A stretch of 64,000 bases of DNA. It comes from Gammaproteobacteria bacterium. Lineage in GTDB: Bacteria > Pseudomonadota > Gammaproteobacteria > Xanthomonadales > SZUA-36. Numbering within the stretch: the first letter of the stretch is position 1; every line of letters starts with the position of its first letter. Position numbers and translations under genes: made by a program. The notes beneath the pieces were generated by a model. That model did no database searches, was not told where the DNA came from, and saw only the letters and a program-made list of their open reading frames with translations. Positions 8,293 through 19,004 of the stretch are shown in pieces. Where the stretch lies: contig JAUIBE010000013.1 in NCBI GenBank assembly GCA_030428105.1, forward strand, positions 1-64,000, read 5' to 3'.

Positions 8293-9168
8293 TCAGCGCA
8301 GCCCGAGTTGCCCCGCCAGCGCATAGTGCGCCGCCAATCCCAGGAACAGCACCAAGCCCAGGTAATTGTTGTTCAGGAACGCCCTGAAACAGCCTTCACG
8401 GCTGCGTGCGCGCGCCAGCCACAACTGGTAGCCAAACAGGCAGGCGGCAAGCGCAACGGCAAGCTGCCACGGCCAGGCCAGCGCCAGCTTGTGTCCCACC
8501 ACCAGCAACAGCGCCACCATGACCGCCATCAACAGCGCGAGGATGGCCAGGTCAAAGCGGCCAAACAGGATGGCGGTGGATTTCACCCCCACTGCGAGGT
8601 CATCGTTGCGATCCACCATGGCATACAGCGTGTCGTAGATGACACTCCACACCACGTTGATACCCAGCAGCCACCAGGCCACCGACGGCACGCCGCCGGT
8701 CTCGGCCGAAAACGCCATCACGATGCCCCAGCCGAACGCGACCCCCAGCACCACCTGCGGCAGGTGGGTAAAGCGTTTGAAGAAGGGGTAGCTCGAGGCC
8801 AGCGCGGCGCCGACGAAGGCCAGCTTGATGGTCAGCGCGTTGGTCAGCAGCACCAGCCCGAATGCCAGCACCATCAACGCCACGAACAAGCCGAGGGCTT
8901 CACGCAAAGTGAGTTCACCGGAAGCCAGCGGGCGGGTTCGGGTACGCTCGACATGGGGGTCGAAATCGCGGTCGGCGACATCGTTCATGATGCAACCCGC
9001 GGCGCGCATCAGCACCACGCCGGCGGTGAAGATCAGCACCGTGCGCAGATGCGGAGCGCCATCGCCGGCCACCAGCAGCGCCCACCAGGTGGGCCACAGC
9101 AGAAGCAGGATGCCAATCGGCCGATCAAACCGCATCAGCCGCCAGTAAGCGCCCCACTTTTCAGTCAT
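8293..9168 (-). CDS. ubiA: 4-hydroxybenzoate octaprenyltransferase
   Basis: Integral-membrane prenyltransferase of ubiquinone synthesis. Starting at the ATG at 9168 ([17 protein letters not shown]), which has a GGAG 8 bases upstream, gives 291 aa, the normal family length. The frame stays open upstream but without family sequence. The two Asp-rich Mg-diphosphate sites are seen: NDVADRDFD and [16 protein letters not shown]. About eight or nine hydrophobic segments follow. It is divergent from tatD; ubiC is not present here. Confidence 0.96.
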   Translation of the reverse strand: MTEKWGAYWRLMRFDRPIGILLLLWPTWWALLVAGDGAPHLRTVLIFTAGVVLMRAAGCIMNDVADRDFDPHVERTRTRPLASGELTLREALGLFVALMVLAFGLVLLTNALTIKLAFVGAALASSYPFFKRFTHLPQVVLGVAFGWGIVMAFSAETGGVPSVAWWLLGINVVWSVIYDTLYAMVDRNDDLAVGVKSTAILFGRFDLAILALLMAVMVALLLVVGHKLALAWPWQLAVALAACLFGYQLWLARARSREGCFRAFLNNNYLGLVLFLGLAAHYALAGQLGLR

Positions 9169-9229
9169 CCAATGGCTCCACGAAAATCGTCGGCTCATTC
9201 TAATTCTGATTCCATTACAATGCGCGCCC

Positions 9230-10033
9230 ATGGAACTGATCGACATCGGCTGTAACCTCACCCACGACTCATTCGACGACGACCGCGAGCAGGTGCTCGA
9301 GCGTGCTCGCGAGGCCGGCGTGGTGCAAATGGTGGTCACCGGCGCCAGCGCCGATGGCAGCACCAAGGCGCTGGAACTGGCGCGCAGTTTTCCCGGCGAG
9401 CTGTTTGCTACCGCCGGCGTGCACCCGCACCACGCGGATGAGTTTGACGATGAAACCGAGGCGCTGATCTGCGACCTGGTCAGCCACCACGGCGTGGTCG
9501 CGGTAGGCGAAACCGGACTCGATTATTTCCGCGACTTCTCCCCCAGGCCAGCACAGAAAGAATCATTCCAGCGCCACATGGATATCGCGGCCGCCACCGG
9601 CCAGCCCATGTTCCTGCACATGCGCGATGCCCACGACGATTTCCACGCCATGCTCAAGCCGATGCGCGACAAGCTCAGCAACGTGGTGGTGCACTGCTTT
9701 ACCGGCGATCGCGAGCAGATGCGTGATTACCTGGACCTGGATTGCCACATTGGCATTACCGGCTGGATCTGCGATGAGCGCCGCGGCACCCACATGCTGG
9801 AGTTTTTGGGGGAGATTCCCGACAACCGCCTGATGGTGGAAACCGACGCGCCCTACCTCAAGCCGCGCAACCTGCGACCGCGGGTGAAAGCACACCGCAA
9901 CGAGCCGCAATGGCTACCATGGATTGTGAATACAATTGCCGAGGCCACCGGCAAACCGGCGGAAGCGATCGCCGAGCAAACCACCGCGAATGCGCGGCAG
10001 TTTTTCCGGCTGCCTTCCCTGGAACAAGCGTAG
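9230..10033 (+). CDS. tatD: TatD 3'-5' DNase/RNase, metal-dependent hydrolase
   Basis: 267 aa amidohydrolase-fold nuclease. The opening [15 protein letters not shown] lacks the HxH of YcfH-type proteins and matches true TatD, where the segment reads DIGVNLT. Other marks are [47 protein letters not shown] and [10 protein letters not shown]. The known roles are single-strand DNA/RNA trimming and DNA damage tolerance. No tat export genes adjoin it, so the name is historical here. Confidence 0.95.
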   Translation: MELIDIGCNLTHDSFDDDREQVLERAREAGVVQMVVTGASADGSTKALELARSFPGELFATAGVHPHHADEFDDETEALICDLVSHHGVVAVGETGLDYFRDFSPRPAQKESFQRHMDIAAATGQPMFLHMRDAHDDFHAMLKPMRDKLSNVVVHCFTGDREQMRDYLDLDCHIGITGWICDERRGTHMLEFLGEIPDNRLMVETDAPYLKPRNLRPRVKAHRNEPQWLPWIVNTIAEATGKPAEAIAEQTTANARQFFRLPSLEQA

Positions 10034-10108
10034 GAGCGCCCTGTAGGGCGCGACCAGGGTCGCGGTCTAAAACCCGCGCCTGGAGAAATGCAGGGGCGAA
10101 GCCCCTGC
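10030..10108. repeat. Hairpin tract (REP-like) between tatD and the desaturase
   Basis: The 81-base convergent gap is almost wholly palindromic. GCGCCC-TGTA-GGGCGC (10036-10051) overlaps CGCGACC-AG-GGTCGCG (10049-10064), and GCAGGGGC-GAA-GCCCCTGC lies at 10090-10108. The first begins GTAGGAGCG like the REP units at 17.3 and 57.7 kb. It may double as a transcription end for both converging genes; no proper T-run is present. Confidence 0.65.
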
Positions 10109-10114
10109 GTTAGA

Positions 10115-11266
10115 TCAGATGGTGAACTGCGCTGCCAGCAATGCCACGCGCTTGCGCTGAACCTTCAGGCTGCGCTCCAACTCGCGGTAACGTGAAGTGA
10201 TGGCGTTGTTCTCGATCTTTTCCGCCAGCTTCTGCTTGCTCTGCTGCACGCGTTCCATTTGCAGCTGCTGCCACTGTTTCACGGTATCCATGAACTCGGC
10301 GTATTCCTGCTCAAGCTGCTCTTTCCAGCCGGTGCTTTCGTCGCAGGCTTCCAGCTTGCTGCGTGCGACCTTGAACTCCATGTTCAGGCGCGCGCGAAGC
10401 ACCTTGAATTGCGGTGCCCGGGTCAGGTCGGAGGCCAGGCCGAGGCCGGCGCAGGCGGAGATAAACCACTTGTTCATGTCGATGTGCCACCAGCGGTGCC
10501 CGCAGCGGTAGTCGTTCTGGAACAGGTGGTGGTAGTTGTGGTAACCCTCGCCGTAGGTGATTGCCGCCAGGAAGGTGTTGTCGCGGGCTGAATTCTCGTC
10601 GGTGTAAGGCTGCTTGCCCCACATGTGCGCCAGTGAATTGATGAAGAAGGTCACGTGGTGGCTGATCACCAGACGCAGCACGCCGGCCAGCAGGAACACG
10701 CCCCACACATCGCCCACCATCCAGCCAAGCAGCAACGGCAGGCCAATATTGGTGGCCAGGATCAACGGAAGGTACCAGCGATCCTGCCACACCACGATCG
10801 GGTCGCGCTGCAGGTCGGGAACCACCGAGTAGTCGATCTTGCCGCTGGGGTAATCACGGATCATCCAGCCCACGTGGGCAAACCAGAAACCGCGGTTAAT
10901 GGAGTATGGATCCTTGTCGTTGTCGTCGACATCGCGGTGGTGAATACGATGACGCGCACACCAGATCAAAATGCTGTTCTGCATCGCCATACCGCCAAAA
11001 ATGGCGAGGAACCACTTCATCGCGGGGCTTGCGTTGTAGGTGCGGTGCGACCACAGGCGGTGGTAACCGCTACCAATACCGATGCCGTTAACCACCAGTA
11101 GAATCCCGAAAAACGCCCACGCCCAGCCACTGTAGCCGTACTCGAAGCCATACCAGGGCACCACGGTGAACGCTGCCACGAACGTCAGGCCCAAAACCAG
11201 GGCCACGGTCCAGTTCAACGGAGCCCTGCTTCTTTCGGGCAGGGCAGCAGAGTTTTGATCGGTCAT
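10115..11266 (-). CDS. Acyl-CoA/acyl-lipid delta-9 type fatty acid desaturase
   Basis: Membrane di-iron enzyme introducing a double bond into saturated acyl chains, 383 aa. It has the three histidine boxes of the stearoyl-CoA desaturase family: HRLWSH, HRIHHR and EGYHNYHH. There are about four membrane segments. After the catalytic part (to about residue 290) comes a charged helical tail of about 90 residues with heptad character (TGWKEQLEQEYAEF, QKLAEKIENN), likely a coiled coil. Start ATG at 11266. Probably adjusts membrane fluidity or supplies unsaturated lipids aerobically. Confidence 0.93.
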   Translation of the reverse strand: MTDQNSAALPERSRAPLNWTVALVLGLTFVAAFTVVPWYGFEYGYSGWAWAFFGILLVVNGIGIGSGYHRLWSHRTYNASPAMKWFLAIFGGMAMQNSILIWCARHRIHHRDVDDNDKDPYSINRGFWFAHVGWMIRDYPSGKIDYSVVPDLQRDPIVVWQDRWYLPLILATNIGLPLLLGWMVGDVWGVFLLAGVLRLVISHHVTFFINSLAHMWGKQPYTDENSARDNTFLAAITYGEGYHNYHHLFQNDYRCGHRWWHIDMNKWFISACAGLGLASDLTRAPQFKVLRARLNMEFKVARSKLEACDESTGWKEQLEQEYAEFMDTVKQWQQLQMERVQQSKQKLAEKIENNAITSRYRELERSLKVQRKRVALLAAQFTI

Positions 11267-11320
11267 TACTTGTCCTCTTGGCGGGTATTCCGCCGGGCCA
11301 TATTACCCGATGACGGCATT

Positions 11321-12094
11321 TTATGTGCGCAAACCGGTGCCACGGTGGAGCAACCACAGGCACCAGCCGAACAACAGGGCGCCGGCGGCCAGGATCACCG
11401 CGATGGTCTGCACCAGGCTGACATCGGAGACGCCCAGCATGCCCATGCGGAACCCGTTGACCATGTACAGGATCGGGTTGAATGCAGAAACCTTCTGCCA
11501 GAACTCCGGCAGCAGGTCGATGGTGTAGAACACGCCGCCCAGGTAGGTGAGCGGCGCCAGAACGAAGGTCGGAATAATCGCGATATCGTCAAACTTCTGG
11601 GCAAAGATGGCATTCACCATCCCGGCCAGTGAAAACACCACCGCGGTCAGCAGCAAGACGGTCATCATGATCAGCGGCGAGTGGATCTCGGCGCGGGTGA
11701 AAAACAGCGACACCAGCAGCACCACGGTACCCACCATCAGGCCACGCGCCACCGCCCCGGTGACGTAACCGGCCAGGATCACCCAGTTGGGCAACGGTGA
11801 AATCAGCAGTTCCTCGATGTGCTTGCCAAACTTGGCGCCGAAAAACGACGAAACCATGTTTCCATAGGAATTGGTGATCACCGACATGATCACCAGGCCC
11901 GGCACGATGTACTGGATGTAGCTAAAGCCATCCATGTCACCGATGCGGCGGCCAATCAGCTCACCGAAAATAATGAAATACAGCGACATGGTGATCACCG
12001 GCGGCACGATGGTCTGGCCCCAGATGCGCACGATGCGGGTGATTTCCTTGCGCACGATGGTGCGGTAACCCACCCACTTGTAATTCTCACTCAT
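11321..12094 (-). CDS. yadH: ABC-2 type transporter permease (YadH-like)
   Basis: Inner-membrane subunit of an exporter, 257 aa with six predicted membrane segments. MSENYKWVGYRTIVRKEITRI, the PGLVIMSVITNSYGN region and the ISPLPNWVILAGYV loop match the YadH branch of the ABC-2 family. Its start overlaps the stop of the ATPase gene by one base, so the two form one operon. The substrate is unknown for the family. Confidence 0.88.
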   Translation of the reverse strand: MSENYKWVGYRTIVRKEITRIVRIWGQTIVPPVITMSLYFIIFGELIGRRIGDMDGFSYIQYIVPGLVIMSVITNSYGNMVSSFFGAKFGKHIEELLISPLPNWVILAGYVTGAVARGLMVGTVVLLVSLFFTRAEIHSPLIMMTVLLLTAVVFSLAGMVNAIFAQKFDDIAIIPTFVLAPLTYLGGVFYTIDLLPEFWQKVSAFNPILYMVNGFRMGMLGVSDVSLVQTIAVILAAGALLFGWCLWLLHRGTGLRT

Positions 12095-13050
12095 CAGCCT
12101 GCCGCTCCCTGCGCCTCGCCGGGCTGCTCACTGGCTCCGGGTGGGTGCTCCACCAATCGCAGGAACAGCTCTTCCAGGCGGTTCGCCTTGTTGCGCATGC
12201 TCAGCACGTGAATGCCCTGGCGCTCCAACTCGGAGAACAGGTTGTTCAGCGATTTCGCCTTGGGCAAGGAAGCGGCCAGCGTACGCTCATCCATCACTTC
12301 GATCTCCATGCCATCCACCTGCGGGCAGCTGGTGAGCGACTCGCGCAGGTCGAGCACGAAGGTTTCCACGTCCAGCTTGGAGAGCAACGATTTCATGTCG
12401 GTGTTCTCAACAATCCGCCCGTGGTCAATGATGGCGATGTTGCGGCACAGGTTCTCGGCTTCTTCCAGGTAGTGGGTGGTAAGAATCACGGTGGTGCCGC
12501 CATCGTTGATGCCGGAGATGAACTCCCACATCGAACGGCGAATCTCGATATCCACGCCGGCAGTGGGCTCATCCAGGATCAACAGCCTGGGGTCATTGAC
12601 CATCGCGCGCGCAATCATCAAGCGGCGTTTCATGCCGCCGGAAAGGCTGCGCGATGGCTGGAATGCCTTGTCCCACAACTGCAGTTGCTTGAGATAGCGC
12701 TCGGCGCGCTCCATCGCCACTTTCTTGGGAATGCCGTAGTAGCCAGCCTGGTTCACGACAATTTCAAACGGCTTTTCGAACTGGTTAAAGTTCAGTTCCT
12801 GCGGCACCAGGCCGATGTACGACATTGCCCGCGAGCGGTCTTGCTGGACGCTGGCGCCAAACACTTTCGCCTCGCCGTCGCTGGCGTTGACCAGCGAGGA
12901 TATGATGCCGATGAGGGTGGATTTGCCCGCACCGTTGGGGCCCAACAGCGCGAAGAAATCGCCTTCGGCAACGGTCAGGTCCACGCCCTTGAGGGCTTCT
13001 ACCCCGTTGGCGTAGGTTTTGCGCAGGTTTTTGACTTCGAGGGCATGCAT
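12094..13050 (-). CDS. yadG: ABC transporter ATP-binding protein (YadG-like)
   Basis: ATPase partner of the permease downstream, 318 aa. Walker A is GPNGAGKST, the signature LSGGMKRRLMIARAM, Walker B LLILDEPTAGVD and the H-loop LTTHYLEEAE. A C-terminal domain of about 100 residues follows, as in YadG/DrrA-type proteins. First gene of the minus-strand pair. The 210-base gap upstream (13051-13260) should hold its promoter and that of the divergent peptidase gene. Confidence 0.92.
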   Translation of the reverse strand: MHALEVKNLRKTYANGVEALKGVDLTVAEGDFFALLGPNGAGKSTLIGIISSLVNASDGEAKVFGASVQQDRSRAMSYIGLVPQELNFNQFEKPFEIVVNQAGYYGIPKKVAMERAERYLKQLQLWDKAFQPSRSLSGGMKRRLMIARAMVNDPRLLILDEPTAGVDIEIRRSMWEFISGINDGGTTVILTTHYLEEAENLCRNIAIIDHGRIVENTDMKSLLSKLDVETFVLDLRESLTSCPQVDGMEIEVMDERTLAASLPKAKSLNNLFSELERQGIHVLSMRNKANRLEELFLRLVEHPPGASEQPGEAQGAAG

Positions 13051-13260
13051 GATCGGTACTCGTGCCTAATGTTGGGGGCAAACCGGCGGATTCAACGCCT
13101 GGCCTCTGGCGAACGGTCGCGCCAGCCAGCGGCGAACCATGTTGGCGGAAACCCGCCGTGACCATGAGCCTATGGACATGGCCGGGGTTTGTCCCTAAGG
13201 TTCGGGTTGGTCAGAATTCGGTCTCCGGCCCGCGTACCCCAAAGACACCTTTAGATTGCG

Positions 13261-14735
13261 ATGATACTGAAAAACCGTATCTGTTTCGGCTTGCTTGCCG
13301 CCACGTTTTGCGTGTTGGGCGCGCCGATGCTCCAGGCGGATGACGCCGCCACGGGCTCCATTGTGTTGGAACAGTGTGAGCTGTCGCTGCCACAGTCACC
13401 GATTTCGGCCAAGGCCGAATGCGGCACCTTCGTGGTGGCGGAAAACCCCGCCGACCCGGACGGCCGCCAGATCACCCTCAACCTGGCGCGGGTGCCCGCC
13501 GCCGGGCGCAGCGCCGAGCCCGACCCGGTGTTTCTTTTCGCCGGCGGCCCAGGCCAGGCCGCCACCGAGGCCTGGCTGTTGGTGGCCGGCGCGCTGAGAA
13601 AGGTCAACGAAAACCGCGACATCATCCTGATTGACCAGCGCGGCACCGGCAAATCGAATCCGCTGAAATGCCCGGAGGTGGAACTGGAAGACGCGCTGAG
13701 CGACGACTGGGGCGCGTTGGAAGATATAACCCGCGATTGCCTGGCTTCGATTGACGGCGACCCGCGCTTTTACACCACCACAATCGGCATGCAGGACTAC
13801 GATGCGGTGCGCGAAGCGCTGGGTTACGAGCAAATCAACCTGTGGGGCGCGTCCTACGGCACCCGCGCCGCCCAGGTGTACATGAAAATGTTTCCCGACC
13901 GGGTGCGCAGCGCGGTTTTGGACAGCATCGTCCCGCAGGCCCTGCCGCTGGGCATCGACCACGCAGTCAAGCTCGACCAGGCCATCTTCAAGGTGCTGCG
14001 TGGCTGCCAGTCAGACCCGGACTGCAACCAGGCGTTTCCCGGCGTGGTTGACCGGCTGATCGGGCTGGTTCAGTCCCTGGAGCGCCAGCCAGTGGAAACA
14101 ACCATCGACCACCCGCTTACCGGCGAGCCGTTCACGATGACCTATGGCCGCGACACCTTCGCCGCCTCGGTGCGTTTCCTGATGTATTCCGCCGACACCC
14201 AGGCAATGCTGCCGCTGCTGATCTACGAGGCCGCGGAAACCGGCGACTTCAGCCGCCTGGCCAGCCAGATGCTGATCTCCACCGCCGGCTTGCAGGACAT
14301 GATCGCCTCGGGCATGGAGCTTTCGGTGACCTGCGCCGAAGACCTGCCCTGGTTCCCCGAAAGTGGCGGCCGCACGGGCCTGGTCATGGGCGACACCATG
14401 GTGGAAGCTACCCACGTGCGCTGCGGGGTGTGGCCGGCCGGCCATGCGCCGGATGATTTCCACGACCCGCTGGTCAGCGACAAGCCGGTGCTGCTGCTTT
14501 CCGGCGAGCTCGACCCGGTGACCCCACCCGAATACGGCGACCAGGTGGCCGCCCATCTCGGCAACACCATGCACGTGGTGGCGCCCGGGCAGGGCCACAG
14601 CGTGACCGTGCGCGGTTGCATGGGCGATATCGTGGCTGAATTCATCGAGACCAACGACCTGGATTCACTGGACACCGGGTGCGTGTCGCAGATGCAGGCC
14701 AGCCCCTACTTCATTTCACTGACGGGGCCGCGGCC

Positions 14736-14739
<4 letters not shown>
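13261..14739 (+). CDS. Secreted alpha/beta hydrolase, TAP-like (tripeptidyl/prolyl aminopeptidase family)
   Basis: Predicted periplasmic or secreted exopeptidase, 492 aa. Residues 1-27 form a signal peptide ending before DDAATG. The oxyanion segment is FAGGPGQA, the nucleophile elbow GASYGT (Ser198), the acid SGELDPVTPPEY, and the catalytic His lies in APGQGHSV. Cysteines around CPEVEL, DCLAS and CQSDPDC suggest disulfides. The last codons overlap the start of natA (ATGA), so it is transcribed with the exporter. Peptide specificity cannot be read; proline iminopeptidase-like and TAP-like are both possible. Confidence 0.86.
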
Positions 14740-15466
<727 letters not shown>

Positions 15467-15470
<4 letters not shown>

Positions 15471-16651
15471 ACCTGCGTGGCCTGACAACCGTGCTTCTGA
15501 AAGAAGCCAAGGAAAACTTCCGTGACCGCCGCGCGGTGTTCAACTCGCTGCTGCTGGGCCCCATCCTGTTTCCGCTGATGTTTATCGGCATTGTGTGGTT
15601 CACCAGCAGCGCCGAGCAGGAACGCTACGAGGCCACCCTGGAGATTCCGGTGATCGGCGCCGAGAACGCCCCCAGCCTGATTCGTTTCCTCGAGCAGCAG
15701 GGCGTTTCCATCGAACCGCCGCCGGAAGACCCGAACGCCCTGGTGCTGAGCCAGGAAAAGCTGGTGGTGGTGCGTATCCCCGATAACTTTGCCGAGAACT
15801 GGGAGCGCGGCGAGCCCGCGCCGGTTGAAGTGATTGCCGACCCCTCGCGGCAGGAATCACAGGTCACCATCCGCCGGGTGAAGGCCTTGCTGGCCGGCTA
15901 TGGCCAGCAAATAGGCATGCTGCGCCTGCAGTTGCGCGGGATTGCGCCGCAACTTACCTCGGCCATCCTGATTCGCGATGTCGACCTCTCCACGCCGAAG
16001 AGCCGCGCCATCCTGGCGATGATCTTCCTGCCCTACGTGCTGATGATCACCGCCTTTACCGGCGGCATGCACCTGGCGATGGACACCACCGCCGGCGAGA
16101 AAGAACGGCGCAGCCTGGAGCCGCTGTTGATCAACCCGGTGGCGCGCTGGCAGATCATGACCGGCAAGTTGCTGACCACCATGTTTTTCGCCATGGCATC
16201 GCTGGCGCTGACCCTGGTGTCGTTCAAGCTGGTGCTGCCCTTGATGCCGGTGGGCGCCTTCGGAATCGACCTGACGATTACCACCGCGGGCTTGCTGAAA
16301 ATCCTGCTGGTGATTGCGCCGGTGGCCATCCTCGCCGCGAGCCTGCTGACGGTGCTGGCCTCGTTCGCCAAGACCTACCGCGAGGCGCAATCGTATTCCA
16401 GCCTGGTGGTGATGATTCCGCTGATCCCCAGCATGATTTTCATGATCAACCCGGTGCGCCCGGAAACCTGGATGATGTCCATTCCGCTGTTCTCGCAGAA
16501 CATGTTGATCGGCGAAATCGTCCGCGGCGAGAGCGTGCCATTGAGCTGGTATGGCCTTTCTTTCAGCAGCACGCTGGTGATCGGCCTGGTGCTGGCGGTG
16601 ATGGCCGCCACGCTCTATAACCGCCCGAGGCTGATCTTCAGCAACTCGTAA
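15467..16651 (+). CDS. natB: ABC-2 permease, NatB-like
   Basis: 394 aa inner-membrane subunit. GTG start at 15467 overlaps the natA stop (GTGA). One membrane segment near the N-terminus (about 20-40) is followed by a large extracytoplasmic domain of about 130 residues and then five more membrane segments, the usual NatB/CcmB-like ABC-2 layout. LAMDTTAGEKERRSLEPLLINP is the cytoplasmic loop that meets the ATPase. Third gene in the peptidase-natA-natB unit. Confidence 0.86.
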
Positions 16652-16712
16652 ACGGCACTTTGCTGCGATTACACTGTCACAGCTGGCGTTGGCATTTACC
16701 TGGGGTGCATTG

Positions 16713-17252
16713 ATGAAAAAAGCATTTATCCTGGCGATCACGCTCGTGGCCGCCGCAGTGGTGGTGGCCGTTTCGGCTTCTGACAATGAAAGCCCGGCCG
16801 TTGGCAGCCAGGCTCCAGCCTTCAAGCTGCAGGACCAGAACGGCGAGTGGCACGAACTTTCCGACTACGCCGGCGAATGGCTGGCGCTCTATTTCTACCC
16901 CCGCGATGACACGCCGGGCTGCACCACCGAGGCCTGCAACTTCCGCGACAGCAAGTTCGCCTACGAGGCCATCGGCGCCAGGGTGGTGGGCATCAGCGTG
17001 GATGACGTGGAGTCACACAAGGCGTTCGAAGAGAAATACGAGCTGCCGTTCACCCTGCTGGCCGACCCCAGCGGCGAGACCTGCGCCGAATACGGCGTGC
17101 TGCGCGACTACAAGCTGACAAAGATTGCCGCGCGCGAGTCATTCATCATCGACCCCGATGGCAACATCGCCAAGCATTACGAAGACGTGGACCCGGATAC
17201 ACATTCCGCACAGGTGTTGGCAGACCTGGAAGCCCTGATCCAGAAAATGTAG
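16713..17252 (+). CDS. Membrane-tethered or exported peroxiredoxin (Bcp/PrxQ type)
   Basis: Thiol peroxidase that reduces hydroperoxides, 179 aa. The ATG at 16713 has GGGGTG upstream and gives a hydrophobic N-terminus (KKAFILAITLVAAAVVVAVSA), so unlike classical cytosolic Bcp the protein is exported or membrane-anchored. The thioredoxin fold carries PGCTTEACNF, with peroxidatic Cys70 and a resolving-type Cys75 five residues on, as in PrxQ. The reducing partner is unknown. It lies 61 bases after natB, so it may be separately transcribed. Confidence 0.88.
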   Translation: MKKAFILAITLVAAAVVVAVSASDNESPAVGSQAPAFKLQDQNGEWHELSDYAGEWLALYFYPRDDTPGCTTEACNFRDSKFAYEAIGARVVGISVDDVESHKAFEEKYELPFTLLADPSGETCAEYGVLRDYKLTKIAARESFIIDPDGNIAKHYEDVDPDTHSAQVLADLEALIQKM

Positions 17253-17256
17253 GGAT

Positions 17257-17314
17257 TCGCGGCGAGGGCGCCGCTCCTACAATGGCCGCCGTTGGAGCGG
17301 CGCCCTCGCCGCGA
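17257..17314. repeat. REP pair (BIME-like) between the peroxiredoxin and amidohydrolase genes
   Basis: Two 24-base units in inverted orientation, TCGCGGCGAGGGCGCCGCTC-CTAC at 17257-17280 and its near-perfect complement at 17291-17314, spaced by 10 bases. Each unit is itself palindromic around GGCGCC. A third, identical unit lies at 57652-57675. The pair sits between converging genes and ends within four bases of the amidohydrolase stop. Confidence 0.85.
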
Positions 17315-17315
17315 T

Positions 17316-18908
17316 CTACCTCGGAATCGGCGGAATCCGCAGCGGGCCGCTCGGATCCTGCCCGGCCGCTTCCCGCGCTTCACGCACAATCTCGCGCACA
17401 TCGGAAAGCAGTTCGCGGGCATCGTAGACGATGCCGTCCTTGATCACGTAGTCGATTCCGCCCACCCGCGCTGGCTCGTTTTCATCGTTGAGCTGGAAGT
17501 GGCCGGTGCCGTACAGCACCTTGAAATTGGCCAGCGGATTCTCCTTCACAATCACCAGGTCGGCCAACTTGCCGGGGCGAATCGAGCCGATATCGGCCTC
17601 CATACCCAGCACCTCGGCGCCATCGATAGTGGCCGCTCGAATCACTTCCAGCGGGTGGAAACCCGCTTCTTGCAACAACTCCATCTCGCGGATGTAGGCA
17701 AAACCGTAGAGTTTCCAGATAAACCCGGCATCTGAACCCAGGGTGACGCGCCCGCCGTGGTTCTTGTAGTCATTGATGAACTGCATCCACAGCTGGTAAT
17801 TCTCCTTCCAGGCGATCTCGTCGGCGGTGGTCCAGTCAAACCAGTAAGAGCCGTGGGCGCGGCGCGATGGCTGGAAGAATGCCCACAGGTTCGGATGCGC
17901 GTAGTCCTGCTGCCAATCGGCATTCATCTCGCGCATCAGGTCGCGGCTGGCCTCGTAGATGGTGAGGGTCGGGTTCAGGGTGAAATCCAGGGCGATCAGT
18001 TCATCACGTACCGCGTTCCAGGTGTCGCTGCCCGGGGGTGCCGCCTGTTGCCACAGGCGCCCGGCCTCGCCGAAGCGGTTTTGCTCGTTGGCGTAGTTGT
18101 AGTCCGCCGGGTAGTCCTGGATGGCCTGCTCCGAGAACATGGCCTCGGGCAGCCCGTACCAGTGTTCCATGGTGGTGAGGCCGGCGCGCGCGGAATCCAA
18201 CACGTTCCAGTGGGCCACGTCGAGCTGGGCGTGGTGCATGGCGCTGCCCAGGCCCTGCTTGTTGGCCTCGTCGAATGCGGCTTCCATGATCTCGGGCGAC
18301 GCGCCAAAGAACTTGATGCCGCGCGCCCCCTGGTCTGCGATATCACGCACCCATTCGCGCACTTCCCCGGGGTTGGCAAGCGGCTCATCCACGCCCATGC
18401 CGAAGCCCAGGTAGGGCACGATGCGGGGCGCGGCAATCTCGTTGTTCGCACTGCGGCGCTGTTGGGCCACCACCCAGTCGAGACCATTGAAACTGCCTGG
18501 CTCCCGGATGGTGGTGATGCCATGCGCCAGCCACAGCTTGGCCACGTACTCGGCGGGCACGCCCTGGTCTTCGCCACCGAAATGGGCGTGCAGGTCAACA
18601 AAGCCCGGCAGCAAGTAAGCGCCGTCCAGTTCCAGCACCTCGTCACCTTCCTCAACCTCCGGCCGGTCTTCATCGCGGATGGGTACACCGGGATAGCCCA
18701 CCGAATGGATCGAGGCGATGCGGTTGCCCACGATAATCACGTCTTTCGGCCCGTTGGCCGGGGCGCCGTCGCCGGTGACCAGGGTCACGTTGCGCAGGAT
18801 CAAGCGGGCGAATGGTCCATCGCCACGGTCGCGGTCTGGCGGCGGTTCCACCTCGGCAAAAACCGAAGCGCTGAACAATAAAAACAATGGCATCAAGGAC
18901 TTGATCAT
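17316..18908 (-). CDS. Secreted amidohydrolase-family protein
   Basis: Metal-dependent hydrolase of unknown substrate, 530 aa from the ATG at 18908, which follows AAAGGG at good spacing. The frame also allows a GTG two codons earlier. A signal peptide (IKSLMPLFLLFSASVFA) sends it to the periplasm. The TIM-barrel metal sites are visible: GFVDLHAHFGG (HxH), MHHAQLDVAHW (His ligands) and TLGSDAGF (catalytic Asp). GKLADLVIVKENPL is the usual C-terminal strand of the composite beta domain. Relatives include imidazolonepropionase-like and prolidase-type enzymes; a dipeptidase role would suit the neighbourhood but is not shown. Confidence 0.86.
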   Translation of the reverse strand: MIKSLMPLFLLFSASVFAEVEPPPDRDRGDGPFARLILRNVTLVTGDGAPANGPKDVIIVGNRIASIHSVGYPGVPIRDEDRPEVEEGDEVLELDGAYLLPGFVDLHAHFGGEDQGVPAEYVAKLWLAHGITTIREPGSFNGLDWVVAQQRRSANNEIAAPRIVPYLGFGMGVDEPLANPGEVREWVRDIADQGARGIKFFGASPEIMEAAFDEANKQGLGSAMHHAQLDVAHWNVLDSARAGLTTMEHWYGLPEAMFSEQAIQDYPADYNYANEQNRFGEAGRLWQQAAPPGSDTWNAVRDELIALDFTLNPTLTIYEASRDLMREMNADWQQDYAHPNLWAFFQPSRRAHGSYWFDWTTADEIAWKENYQLWMQFINDYKNHGGRVTLGSDAGFIWKLYGFAYIREMELLQEAGFHPLEVIRAATIDGAEVLGMEADIGSIRPGKLADLVIVKENPLANFKVLYGTGHFQLNDENEPARVGGIDYVIKDGIVYDARELLSDVREIVREAREAAGQDPSGPLRIPPIPR

Positions 18909-19004
18909 GGGCACACCCTTTAAATCACTCGCGGTCGTTGGTTTTTGTTGCTACAGTATATGCGGGATACTAGCGCCTTGCGCCGGTAACATTTGGCTAA
19001 AGTC

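Noticed and set aside
9169-9366. N-terminal extension of ubiA
   Set aside because: Extra 66 residues lie antisense to tatD and are absent from UbiA; the ATG at 9168 has a ribosome site.
17753-18881. 374-codon plus-strand frame opposite the amidohydrolase
   Set aside because: Antisense to HxH and metal-site codons of a complete amidohydrolase; no independent evidence.
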